Assembly (NCBI RefSeq): GCF_002838835.1
Contig: NZ_NHPP01000008.1
Coordinates: 1 to 64,000 of the forward strand
Source: Siphonobacter sp. SORGH_AS_0500
GTDB lineage: Bacteria > Bacteroidota > Bacteroidia > Cytophagales > Spirosomataceae
DNA length: 64,000 nt
Reading direction: 5' to 3'
The translations under genes and the position numbers were made by a program. Below, in pieces: positions 37,437 to 46,120 of the stretch. Below the pieces are notes generated by a model, which was not told the DNA's origin, did not search any database, and saw only the letters and a program-made list of their open reading frames with translations. Within the stretch, counting starts at the first letter, position 1, and every line of letters begins with the position of its first letter.

Positions 37437-37484
37437 ACCCAACTAAAAAGGGAAAGCCATTGGCTTTCCTTTTAGTTGGGTTTT
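37436..37484. terminator. Bidirectional terminator between convergent genes
   Basis: A long interrupted stem has outer arms AACCCAACTAAAA and TTTTAGTTGGGTT and inner arms GGAAAGCC and GGCTTTCC. It overlaps the last codons of the convergent lipoprotein gene. Confidence 0.85.
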
Positions 37485-38944
37485 GTAATAGAGATAGATT
37501 TAATTTTTAACCTTTTTCCTGTTGTTGACTCATTTGGAACGCTGATGATGATCTTTCTGATGATACCCTGCCAGTTTTCCATGTCGCCAACAGGTAATTC
37601 GTATGTATGATATTGGCCATCATTAATTAAATTAAAAGCTGTACTGGCGTCACTGTAATCGTTAAGTCTCGAAGATCGTTGTTTGAAGCATGAAACGTTC
37701 ATTTGTTTACCAGTACCATCATAAGCAACCTGGAAATAAAGCTTTTTATCTTTTTGTGAATCCCAGAAAATATCCGGGCTGAAAAGAATAACTGGATATT
37801 TATCCAGTTTAAAACTCCACTCGCCATTGAAGGGAAATCCCCCGTCATCAGTATCTGTATAAAAAGTCCAGTGTTGCCGATCAGATGTGAAATAAAAGTT
37901 AGGCTTGATTTGTTCTTCTTTATGACTTACTGCATATTGACGAACATCTTCCACTGATCCCATAATATAGGCTACTTTGCTTTCATACCGAATATTGCGA
38001 TCCAGCACTTCAGGCATGTGAGCACCAAAGCGTCCCGTATTTCCGCTGTATTCGTCTCCTTCATTAGCCTTGCCCATAAGCTCTACACTAAAGTAGTGAG
38101 TATGGGGAGCCCAAAGGCCTAAACCGACCCCCTTGCTATTATATAAATAAGTCCATCCTTCAGGTAAATACATTTCAACACTCGCTGTATTATTATTTGT
38201 AAAAGGAGGTGCAGTTAGGTCGATATCAGTAATATTGGATCCTGTATAGGGAGCTAAACCTAAATAAGCTTTAGCTCTGGTAAAATCAGAAGTAAGGAAA
38301 CCTCCACCCAAATCTTGTCCTCGGCCTAAAAGTGGAAAATTATCTGTACGATTTACTTGCAATACATTACGTATCTCCAGAGCATTGCCTTTTAACTCAG
38401 CATAAGTTTCAACGGTACACTCACACGGAACGTTATTATATCCCCATTGCATAGGAATAGTTTTGAAATAAAGCTTATTCCCATCTTGTCGCCTTTCTAT
38501 TACTCGTGAGCCATTCCCATAAACGTCTCCAGTTTGAATAGGATCCCATCCAATTCCCTGCCAGGCAGGGTGAGGAGATACCCCATTAGGTTTGTAGGTT
38601 TCAATAGGGAAAGAGTAATAAGCATATTGGAGTTGTCGCCCTAAATCATGATTGTTAATAATGTTTTTAGAGCTGTTTGCAGGAGAAAGATAGGTTATAG
38701 CCCCACCATAGTCCATATGAAAGCCTACTTTCATAGTTTCACTAGTTAGATAAACCATAGATGAGGGCTTTACTTCAGGAGGAGTAGGAGTAGTCCCACC
38801 ACCTGATCCATCACCGTTTCCCGCAGGGTCTACCGAACTTTGCTTCTTTTTAGATATTAAAAAGTCTAAATCTCCACAACTGACTAGAACGCTACTGAAT
38901 AGGATTAGAGTTAAAGCGTTTGTAAGGAAGTTAAATCGCTTCAT
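37472..38944 (-). CDS. Lipoprotein of unknown function with carbohydrate-protein-like features
   Basis: The 490-residue product carries a lipoprotein signal (MKRFNFLTNALTLILFSS, then LVSC with Cys23), a Gly/Thr/Pro-rich linker (NGDGSGGGTTPTPPEVKP), then a large Tyr/Trp/Asn-rich domain. Blocks such as VGFHMDYGGAITYLS, GLGLWAPHTHYFSVELMG and the beta-sandwich-like end (YPVILFSPDIFWDSQKDKKLYFQVAYDG to GIIRKIIISVPNE) recall polysaccharide-active or binding proteins, but no catalytic pair can be named. It probably faces the cell surface. Base composition is AT-rich like its neighbours. Confidence 0.6.
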   Translation of the reverse strand: MKRFNFLTNALTLILFSSVLVSCGDLDFLISKKKQSSVDPAGNGDGSGGGTTPTPPEVKPSSMVYLTSETMKVGFHMDYGGAITYLSPANSSKNIINNHDLGRQLQYAYYSFPIETYKPNGVSPHPAWQGIGWDPIQTGDVYGNGSRVIERRQDGNKLYFKTIPMQWGYNNVPCECTVETYAELKGNALEIRNVLQVNRTDNFPLLGRGQDLGGGFLTSDFTRAKAYLGLAPYTGSNITDIDLTAPPFTNNNTASVEMYLPEGWTYLYNSKGVGLGLWAPHTHYFSVELMGKANEGDEYSGNTGRFGAHMPEVLDRNIRYESKVAYIMGSVEDVRQYAVSHKEEQIKPNFYFTSDRQHWTFYTDTDDGGFPFNGEWSFKLDKYPVILFSPDIFWDSQKDKKLYFQVAYDGTGKQMNVSCFKQRSSRLNDYSDASTAFNLINDGQYHTYELPVGDMENWQGIIRKIIISVPNESTTGKRLKIKSISITKPN

Positions 38945-39000
38945 AAGCGGTTTACATTTATAGTTTATAATTCGTGAGAAGGAGTTTTGAAACCAACACT

Positions 39001-39885
39001 TTAAAGTTTTAAACCGTATTCTTTGATTAATAACTCTTTCGCTATACTTTCACCATTTTTGTATAGATTCTTATCAAAAAGAGCTGCGTGGCCGCTATTT
39101 AGTCCATTAGCCCAATCGTGTGTAGCATAAGGATCAAAATCAACATGCTTTACTTTGTAGCCAGCGTTACTAATGTGCCAAAACCAGCCTGTTGCAGTAT
39201 CTAGTCCGTCAATATTACCAAAGGCTGTTGCTGCCCCCTGAGGGATGGTAACAGGACGAGCAAGGTGCAGGTTAATTAATGCTGTATACTCGTTTAATCG
39301 ACATTCAGGGATGGGCCATGAACTTCTTCGATTCATTTCATATTCAAAGTGCTGGGTCCTTGCTCCTGGATACTCTTCTACCAGCGTCAAAACCTCCTCT
39401 TTAGAAGGACGATAGTTCCAGTAAGTTTCGCTATCACACTTTTGGGCCGTATAAGCCGGGCAATTCCAACACTGTCCTACTTTACCTACCCCAATATGGT
39501 CACCAATCTGATCCAGGTATACACCTAGCAAGTCTCCTGTATAAAGTACATCATTATGGGTAACCATTAAAAATTTCTTATCTGATTTTTCCCAGGCGTA
39601 TTGGTAACGGATTGCATGGCGAATGAAAGGAATCTTCATTAACCATTCTTTTTTGAAAGGATTGGTCCATAACCAGAACCAGGGTTTATATCTAATTAGA
39701 CGCTTGCCTAGCAAAGGGTATAGAAAGGAGAAATCTGTTCCTTCGGGCTGTTTGCGTTCTTCTATGAAGTAGATTTTATCGATCCATTGACCCGAATGCT
39801 TTAATAAGGATAATAGCGTGACTGCAGTCTGGTAAGGCTTGCCGTAAACGTTAATGGCTACATCTACTGAAGGGCGAGATGGCAT
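39001..39885 (-). CDS. Putative glycosyltransferase
   Basis: The 294-residue soluble protein starts MPSRPSVDVAINVYGKPYQTAVTLLSLL, a GT-A-like nucleotide-sugar-binding start. It continues with DKKFLMVTHNDVLYTGDLL, where HND stands in the place of a metal-binding DXD. A cysteine cluster (GQCWNCPAYTAQKCDSE) is unusual for such enzymes. I prefer the ATG at 39885 to the TTG at 39894. The neighbours (polytopic possible GT-C protein and surface lipoprotein) suggest a small surface-glycan group, but the sugar and acceptor are unknown. Confidence 0.65.
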   Translation of the reverse strand: MPSRPSVDVAINVYGKPYQTAVTLLSLLKHSGQWIDKIYFIEERKQPEGTDFSFLYPLLGKRLIRYKPWFWLWTNPFKKEWLMKIPFIRHAIRYQYAWEKSDKKFLMVTHNDVLYTGDLLGVYLDQIGDHIGVGKVGQCWNCPAYTAQKCDSETYWNYRPSKEEVLTLVEEYPGARTQHFEYEMNRRSSWPIPECRLNEYTALINLHLARPVTIPQGAATAFGNIDGLDTATGWFWHISNAGYKVKHVDFDPYATHDWANGLNSGHAALFDKNLYKNGESIAKELLIKEYGLKL

Positions 39886-40175
39886 AAATAACAACTAAAT
39901 AAAACAATTGAGTGAGAAAAGAGGCTCGACTTTGAAAGGCTGTAAGGTCCCTCTCACAAAGAAAGGTTATTAAGGCCAAACCTCTCGACAGGTAAGAAAG
40001 TTTTATAGAAATATAAAAACAAATTCCTTCGTTTCCCGGCAAACTCCTAATTTTGCACGAATTTTGCCCGGCCACTTCCGGGATGTTGATCGTTATTTAG
40101 TCCGTGTTAATGATGTCTGCGTTGAAAATCAACGAATTATCATTGATAATGGCTTGTTAACAGATACCTGAAAAA

Positions 40176-43004
40176 ATGCCCAAAAATCCCGACATCAAAT
40201 CCGTCCTGATCATTGGCTCTGGTCCCATTATCATCGGTCAGGCTTGCGAGTTCGACTATTCTGGCTCTCAGGCAGCCCGCTCACTCAAAGAAGAGGGCAT
40301 CGAGGTCATTCTGATCAACTCCAATCCCGCTACTATCATGACGGACCCCATTAGTGCCGATCATGTGTATCTAAAGCCGTTGGAGCGAAAGTCCATCATT
40401 GAGATTCTTGAAAAACACAAGGTTGACGCCGTTTTGCCGACAATGGGAGGCCAGACGGCGTTAAATTTAGCTATCGACTGTGACAAGGCCGGTATCTGGA
40501 AAAAGTACGGGGTGGAAATCATTGGGGTTGACATTGACGCCATTGAGACGACCGAAGACCGCGAAAAATTCCGCCTGAAAATGCTGGAATTGGGCGTTGG
40601 TGTTTGTAAAGGACGTACCGCCCGTTCGTTCCTGGAAGGAAAAGAAATCGCTCAGGAGGTAGGTTTTCCTCTGGTAATCCGCCCTTCATTTACCCTTGGT
40701 GGAACAGGTGGTGGTTTCGTGAATGACCCCAAGGAATTTGATGAAATGCTGAATCGGGGCTTGCACGCTTCGCCAACGCATGAAGTACTGATTGAGCAAT
40801 CGATTCTGGGATGGAAGGAATACGAGCTGGAGTTACTCCGCGATGGTGATGGTAACTTCATCATTGTTTGCTCGATTGAAAACTTTGACCCAATGGGAGT
40901 TCACACCGGCGATTCTGTAACGGTGGCTCCTGCCATGACGCTGCCTGATACCCTGTATCAGAAAATGCGTGACATGGCTATCATGATGATGGATGGCATC
41001 GGGAAATTTGCGGGTGGATGTAACGTTCAGTTCTCGGTTAACCCCGAAAACGACGCTATCATCGCCATTGAGATTAACCCTCGCGTCTCACGTTCGTCGG
41101 CTCTGGCTTCAAAAGCGACCGGTTATCCTATCGCGAAAATTGCTGCGAAAATGGCCATCGGTTACCGTTTGCACGAACTGATCAACCCCGTTACGGGCAG
41201 CACGTCAGCGTTCTTCGAGCCTGCCATTGACTACGTGATCGTTAAAGTACCCCGCTGGAACTTCGATAAATTCAAAGGTTCAGATCGTCGTCTAGGACTT
41301 CAAATGAAGTCGGTAGGCGAAGCCATGGGTATTGGCCGCAACTTCCAGGAGGCTCTTCAAAAAGCCTGTCAGTCGCTGGAGATCAAGCGAAATGGCATGG
41401 GTGCTGATGGGAAAGAACTGACGGATCAGAATGCCATCCTACACTCCCTGGCTAATCCTTCCTGGAATCGTCTGTTCCATATTTATGATGCTTTCCGTTT
41501 AGGAATTTCGTTCAAGAAAATTCAGCAATTAACAAAGATTGACCGCTGGTTCCTGTATCAGGTGGAAGATCTGGTTCGTCTGGAGAAGGAAATCGAGAAA
41601 CATACACTCGATACGATTTCGAAAGATTTATTGGAAGAAGCCAAGGTAAAAGGCTTCGCCGACCGTCAGATTGCTCACATGATCGACTGTCTGGAAAGCC
41701 AGGTGTATGAGAAACGTAATGAGCTGGGTATCAAACGGGTCTACAAATGCGTAGATACTTGTGCGGCTGAGTTCGAAGCGAAAACGCCTTACTTCTACTC
41801 AACGTTTGCTAGTGGTTCACAGGCAGAAGATAACGAGTCTGTTGTTTCGAATAAGAAAAAAGTAGTCATCTTAGGTTCAGGACCGAACCGGATTGGTCAG
41901 GGGATCGAATTCGATTATTCCTGCGTTCACGGCGTGTTAGCGGCGAAAGAAGCAGGGTACGAAACGATCATGATTAACTCGAACCCTGAAACAGTATCGA
42001 CGGACCCTGACATTGCTGATAAATTATACTTTGAACCCGTATTCTGGGAGCATGTGTACGACATTATTCAGCATGAAAAACCTGAAGGGGTAATCGTTCA
42101 GTTGGGTGGTCAGACGGCTCTGAAACTGGCAGAAAAACTTTCCAAATACGGTATCAAAATCATCGGAACGAGCTTCGAAGCTCTGGATTTAGCCGAAGAT
42201 CGCGGAGCCTTCTCAAGCTTGCTTCGTGAACTGGATGTGCCTTATCCATTATTCGATACGGTTGAATCCGCTGATCATGCGGTGGAAGTAGCTCGCACGC
42301 TGGGTTACCCGCTGCTGGTGCGTCCTAGCTACGTATTAGGGGGCCAGTCGATGAAGATTGTGATTAATGAAGAAGAACTGGAACAACACGTGGTGAATAC
42401 ACTCCGTGACATTCCAGGCAATAAAATCCTTCTGGATCACTTCCTAGAAAACGCAATCGAAGCGGAATCTGATTCCATCTGTGACGGTGAAAATGTATAC
42501 ATCATCGGAATTATGGAGCACATTGAACCCGCAGGTATTCACTCGGGAGATTCTCACGCGGTATTACCAACCTTTGATTTGAGCGAAAACGTACTCAAGC
42601 AAATTGAGGAATACACTAAGAAAATCGCGGTTGCTCTGAAAACCAAAGGCTTACTGAATATTCAGTTTGCCATTAAGGATGAAAAAGTGTACATCATTGA
42701 GGCTAACCCCCGGGCGTCTCGTACGGTGCCTTTCATCTGTAAAGCTTACCAGGAACCTTACGTTAATTACGCAACGAAGGTAATGTTGGGTGAGAATAAG
42801 GTAACGGACTTCAAGTTCAATCCGGTGAAAAATGGGTATGCGATTAAGATTCCGGTATTCTCATTTAACAAATTCCCCGGAGTAAATAAAGAACTCGGGC
42901 CTGAAATGAAGTCAACGGGTGAAGCCATTTACTTCATTGATGATCTGACGGATGAAGTCTTCCAGAAGATTTACGCCGAGCGTAACTTATATCTGAGTCG
43001 ATAA
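40176..43004 (+). CDS. carB: Carbamoyl-phosphate synthase large subunit, lacking the C-terminal MGS domain
   Basis: CarB makes carbamoyl phosphate for pyrimidines and arginine. Both ATP-grasp halves are present. The first starts VLIIGSGPIIIGQACEFDYSGSQA, the second VVILGSGPNRIGQGIEFDYSCVHG near residue 563, and ATP-binding blocks PSFTLGGTGGG and PSYVLGGQSM occur in the matching positions. The protein ends just after GPEMKSTGEAIYFID at residue 942, where E. coli CarB (1073 residues) goes on into the regulatory MGS domain. A terminator follows the stop, so this is a real end rather than a frameshift. Regulation by UMP or ornithine through that domain should be absent. Confidence 0.95.
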   Translation: MPKNPDIKSVLIIGSGPIIIGQACEFDYSGSQAARSLKEEGIEVILINSNPATIMTDPISADHVYLKPLERKSIIEILEKHKVDAVLPTMGGQTALNLAIDCDKAGIWKKYGVEIIGVDIDAIETTEDREKFRLKMLELGVGVCKGRTARSFLEGKEIAQEVGFPLVIRPSFTLGGTGGGFVNDPKEFDEMLNRGLHASPTHEVLIEQSILGWKEYELELLRDGDGNFIIVCSIENFDPMGVHTGDSVTVAPAMTLPDTLYQKMRDMAIMMMDGIGKFAGGCNVQFSVNPENDAIIAIEINPRVSRSSALASKATGYPIAKIAAKMAIGYRLHELINPVTGSTSAFFEPAIDYVIVKVPRWNFDKFKGSDRRLGLQMKSVGEAMGIGRNFQEALQKACQSLEIKRNGMGADGKELTDQNAILHSLANPSWNRLFHIYDAFRLGISFKKIQQLTKIDRWFLYQVEDLVRLEKEIEKHTLDTISKDLLEEAKVKGFADRQIAHMIDCLESQVYEKRNELGIKRVYKCVDTCAAEFEAKTPYFYSTFASGSQAEDNESVVSNKKKVVILGSGPNRIGQGIEFDYSCVHGVLAAKEAGYETIMINSNPETVSTDPDIADKLYFEPVFWEHVYDIIQHEKPEGVIVQLGGQTALKLAEKLSKYGIKIIGTSFEALDLAEDRGAFSSLLRELDVPYPLFDTVESADHAVEVARTLGYPLLVRPSYVLGGQSMKIVINEEELEQHVVNTLRDIPGNKILLDHFLENAIEAESDSICDGENVYIIGIMEHIEPAGIHSGDSHAVLPTFDLSENVLKQIEEYTKKIAVALKTKGLLNIQFAIKDEKVYIIEANPRASRTVPFICKAYQEPYVNYATKVMLGENKVTDFKFNPVKNGYAIKIPVFSFNKFPGVNKELGPEMKSTGEAIYFIDDLTDEVFQKIYAERNLYLSR

Positions 43005-43024
43005 ATAATCCCGCTTTTCTTACG

Positions 43025-43055
43025 AGCCTCGCTTCTTCTGGAGCGAGGCTTTTTT
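43025..43055 (+). terminator. Terminator after carB
   Basis: The stem AGCCTCGCT/AGCGAGGCT with an 8-base loop is followed by TTTTT. It lies 20 bases after the carB stop. Confidence 0.85.
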
Positions 43056-43238
43056 ATGAATTAACTTATCATGATTTGAGATAATATTTCCCAGGGTATG
43101 AACTGATACTCTGAACATTGGGGATTCTGTTCATCAACTTTTATAAGGCTCATTTTCCTCTGCGAGGGAACGTCTTTTTTCTGATAATAGCCGTATTATG
43201 TACCATCGACCATTGTTTTGGTCTCAACTCACCTATGT

Positions 43239-44096
43239 ATGGCTTATATTGAAACCGCTCCCGGTGTTCAGGTCTTTGTAGAAGACTGGGGACAAGGACA
43301 ACCTGTCGTTTTTCTTCACGGCTGGCCTTTAAATCATAAAATGTTTGAATATCAGGTTAATCAGATCGCAAATCATTATCGCTGTATTCTGATTGACCGT
43401 CGCGGCTTCGGGGATTCTGATAAACCCTGGCAGGGTTATGATTACGATACCTTATCGGACGACCTGGCTGCTGTGCTGGACGCTCTGGATCTGTACGATG
43501 TAACATTGGTTGGGTTCTCGCAGGGAGGTGCTGAAGCCATTCATTACATGGCCCGTCATCAAGGCAGACGCGTATCAAAGCTCGTATTGTTAGGAGCTGC
43601 TGCTCCTCATATGCTGAAAACGGAAGACTTCCCCGATGGCGTGGACAAAAGTACGTTCGATGAAATGATTGAGAAGTCACTTCAGGACCGGGCGGCTTTC
43701 ATTGAAGATTTCTCAAAGCAGTTCTTTGGGGTTAGTTTACTCAACAACCCGGTAAGCAGCAAATTAGCCGATTGGTTCCACAGCCTTGCTATGGAAGCTT
43801 CGCCCAAGGCAACGGTAGAAAACGTACTTACTTTCAGCCAGGCGGATCTTCGGGCCGACTTGCCAGGTATTACTGTGCCAACGCTTATCATTCATGGTAC
43901 AAGTGACCAAGTAGTGCCTTTTGAAATCTCTGGTAAGTTACTTTCAGAGAATATTCCTAATTCGCAATTGATAGCTTACGAAGGAGCTCCTCACGGATTC
44001 TTCTATACCGAATGGCCTCGACTGAATCAGGATTTACTTGATTTTTTTGCCACTCCGGTATTAACAGAAACAATCACGACTACGACTACCTGGTAG
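43239..44096 (+). CDS. Alpha/beta hydrolase (chloroperoxidase-like)
   Basis: This 285-residue protein has the non-heme haloperoxidase/esterase type of alpha/beta fold. It shows HGWPLNHKMFEYQ, DRRGFGDSDKPWQGYDYDTLSDDL, the nucleophile elbow VGFSQGGAEA (most relatives have GFSMGG), the acid in HGTSDQVVPFE and the catalytic His in GAPHGFFYTE. The start MAYIETAPGVQVFVEDWG is the family norm, so I prefer the ATG at 43239 to the one seven codons earlier. Despite the name, such proteins are mostly esterases; the substrate is unknown. Confidence 0.87.
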   Translation: MAYIETAPGVQVFVEDWGQGQPVVFLHGWPLNHKMFEYQVNQIANHYRCILIDRRGFGDSDKPWQGYDYDTLSDDLAAVLDALDLYDVTLVGFSQGGAEAIHYMARHQGRRVSKLVLLGAAAPHMLKTEDFPDGVDKSTFDEMIEKSLQDRAAFIEDFSKQFFGVSLLNNPVSSKLADWFHSLAMEASPKATVENVLTFSQADLRADLPGITVPTLIIHGTSDQVVPFEISGKLLSENIPNSQLIAYEGAPHGFFYTEWPRLNQDLLDFFATPVLTETITTTTTW

Positions 44097-44168
44097 TAAA
44101 CCAGAATAGATGATTAATAGAAAAAAGAAGATTTAGGTCTTCCTTTTTCTGTTTTATTAAGGTCGGAT

Positions 44169-44204
44169 AAAAAGAAAAGGGACTGTAAAGCCCCTTTTCT
44201 TTTT
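44169..44204. terminator. Bidirectional terminator
   Basis: The stem AAAAAGAAAAGGG (44169-44181) pairs with its complement (44192-44204) between the convergent hydrolase and ferritin-like genes. A weaker hairpin of similar type lies at about 44121-44150. Confidence 0.8.
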
Positions 44205-44224
44205 ATAAATAAGTTTTGCCCGAA

Positions 44225-45009
44225 TTAAGCAAGGAACAATTTAGCGATGCTTAATACCTGATCTTTACCTAGGGGTTCATCGAAACCTTCGCTAAGCGTA
44301 TTTTTATCTTGGCCAGCAATTTTGCCTACCAGTTCAACACCGCCTTGCTCAGTATTCAATTCACCTTCATAAATAGCAGGAACCGCAGGAGCCATGCCAT
44401 TTTCCATGCCATTCCCCACAATCCAGCCTTTCTGGCCACGGATACTGCGAACAACTGCCGCGTGACGAGCTTCAACCGCATGGATCTGAAGAGCAACCTG
44501 TAATAAATCAGGAGATTCCATCAGGTTTTTAGCTTCGTTTTTATACGCCCGTACACCTAAGTCTTCAAAAGATTGCGATACAACCAGGAAGGTTGGTAAT
44601 TGGTGAATACGTCTGGATAAGCTGCGTAAGTAAACTTAGGCTTTTTAGCATCGGCAGATAAGCCTAATGCACCTTCCAATAAACGAACGTGTGCCGTTTC
44701 ATGTTTGCTGATGGTTTCAAAGACTTCACGCTGACTCTGAGGAATGATACCACTCTGAACACCCTTCATGTAGTAATCTGCTTCGAGGTATTCTAACGTT
44801 AATGCGTACTCCAGTACACCGCGGGTTTGAGTGGGTAAATCAGCACCATAAGCTTTATTAACTACGGATGCGAAAAGAGTAGGTAGTGCCGCCAGAGCAG
44901 TAGCTTTAGCTCCATTTTTCAGGATGTGACGGCGATTATAGAAGGATAAACGTTCACCTGATTCAGGATCAAGTTCATCAATTTTTGCGAAAAGTTCAAA
45001 CAAGTTCAT
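44225..45009 (-). CDS. Tat-exported ferritin-like protein (one-base frameshift)
   Basis: The product is a ferritin-like four-helix protein of the Ferritin_2 type (relatives include plant desiccation-related proteins). A twin-arginine signal, RRHILKNGAKATALAALPTLFASV with Arg26-Arg27, leads to a likely cleavage near residue 55. Helices carry iron-type motifs: LEYALTLEYLEADYY, ISKHETAHVRLLEG and, after the break, HAVEARHAAVVRSIRG. The frame stops at 44557. Adding one A in CAACC near 44598 gives NYQTFLVVSQSFEDLGVRAYKNEAKNL and joins it to the second half ending at 44225, for 261 residues. It lies 18 bases after its paralogue. Metal binding is inferred from the motifs. Confidence 0.82.
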
Positions 45010-45027
45010 AATAGCAAATAGGGTTAG

Positions 45028-45750
45028 TTATTTAGGTAAGTTTACACCAGAAATTTTGGTTTTGATAAACGTTTGAGCGATAGGCAATACTTCTGCGAAG
45101 GTCATTGCTTTATCTAAACCATTGGCATCAACCTGGCCGCCTGTAAACTGACCATTGAAACCCTCCAGTAAAGTACTTATGATGGCTGCGTGACGAGCTT
45201 CCACCGAAACGATTTTACCAGCAAGAAGCAGGTAAACAGGTGTTTTTAGAAATTTACCTGCTCCATTATAGGCAGCTACACCCAGGTTTTCGAACGCTTT
45301 TGCTGTTGCCAAAACACTGGCACGGCTTGTGAAATCGATGGCTGAGAAATTAACCTCCAGTGAAGGAATAACCAGGCTTGGAGCAGCAGCAGAAATCGCA
45401 GTTTTAAAGAAATCGCGGTGAGCTACTTCATGGTTCTTGAGGTCAGTCATGACCGTCAGTTCCTGTGAAGTGATACCCGAATACGGAGTAGCTACGATTT
45501 GCGTGTAAAAAGCGGCTTCCAATTGTTCCAGTGCATAAGCGTAGTTAAGAATTCCTACGTCTCCTGAACCTAAATCAACCGTACCGTCTGGAATGGGGTT
45601 ACCATTGTGATCCGTACAAGAAGAAGCATAGATAGCAGCAGCAGAGAGAGAGGCTAAGCTAGCAGATTTGAGGAAGGTTCGGCGACCTAAAGCCGCTTTG
45701 TTTTCCGAAGTCGTACCGGAAGAAGTAGACTTGTTTGATGAACTGATCAT
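45028..45750 (-). CDS. Tat-exported ferritin-like protein
   Basis: This 240-residue paralogue of the downstream gene has a Ser/Thr-rich start, a twin-arginine motif LGRRTFLKSASLASLSAA (Arg23-Arg24) and a possible lipid-attachment Cys45 (ASSC). The helices repeat the pattern with metal-ligand-type residues: LNYAYALEQLEAAFY, LKNHEVAHRDFFK and IVSVEARHAAIISTLL. It is first of the two-gene unit. The pair may store or detoxify iron or protect the envelope in stress, but this is inference. Confidence 0.85.
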   Translation of the reverse strand: MISSSNKSTSSGTTSENKAALGRRTFLKSASLASLSAAAIYASSCTDHNGNPIPDGTVDLGSGDVGILNYAYALEQLEAAFYTQIVATPYSGITSQELTVMTDLKNHEVAHRDFFKTAISAAAPSLVIPSLEVNFSAIDFTSRASVLATAKAFENLGVAAYNGAGKFLKTPVYLLLAGKIVSVEARHAAIISTLLEGFNGQFTGGQVDANGLDKAMTFAEVLPIAQTFIKTKISGVNLPK

Positions 45751-46120
45751 AAATTTTATTGAAAAAGGATTAGTAAATATAGATTAATACCTTGGGTTGA
45801 TAGTAATTGTACTTAATGAATGAAAACGTCTTTACTAGATACTATTGATCAAAATCTTGCAATTAACAAAAGTCAATTATGATCGCAAAGATATACGTTG
45901 TTATTGAGTACTTAGATTGGCGGTTTAGAAAAAAAATAGAAATTATTTTAACTCATTTACTGAAAGTGAACTATTGATAATAAATAGTATACTTTCAATA
46001 GAATGGACTATAATTAGTACTTAACTATTGGTAGGTTACGAGAAATTGCCAAATCTTCATGTAAAAAACCTTACCAAAGGCTTATAAATATATTTTGAAT
46101 AGAAATGAGTAATTTATTTC
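45751..46120. other. Gene-free AT-rich region upstream of the ferritin-like pair
   Basis: I see no gene in these 370 bases. On the minus strand TATCTTTG at 45893-45886 resembles the Bacteroidota -7 element, about 135 bases before the first ferritin-like gene. No clear -33 element accompanies it. Confidence 0.45.
45961..45997. repeat. Imperfect 15-bp inverted repeat
   Basis: TGAAAGTGAACTATT (45961-45975) matches the complement of 45983-45997 at 13 of 15 positions, with a 7-base spacer. It lies between the wzi-like gene end and the ferritin-like promoter region and could be a terminator of the former or an operator of the latter. Confidence 0.45.

Noticed and set aside
42990-43060. CarB truncated by a frameshift
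   Set aside because: A terminator follows 20 bases after the stop and no MGS-like sequence continues in any frame.
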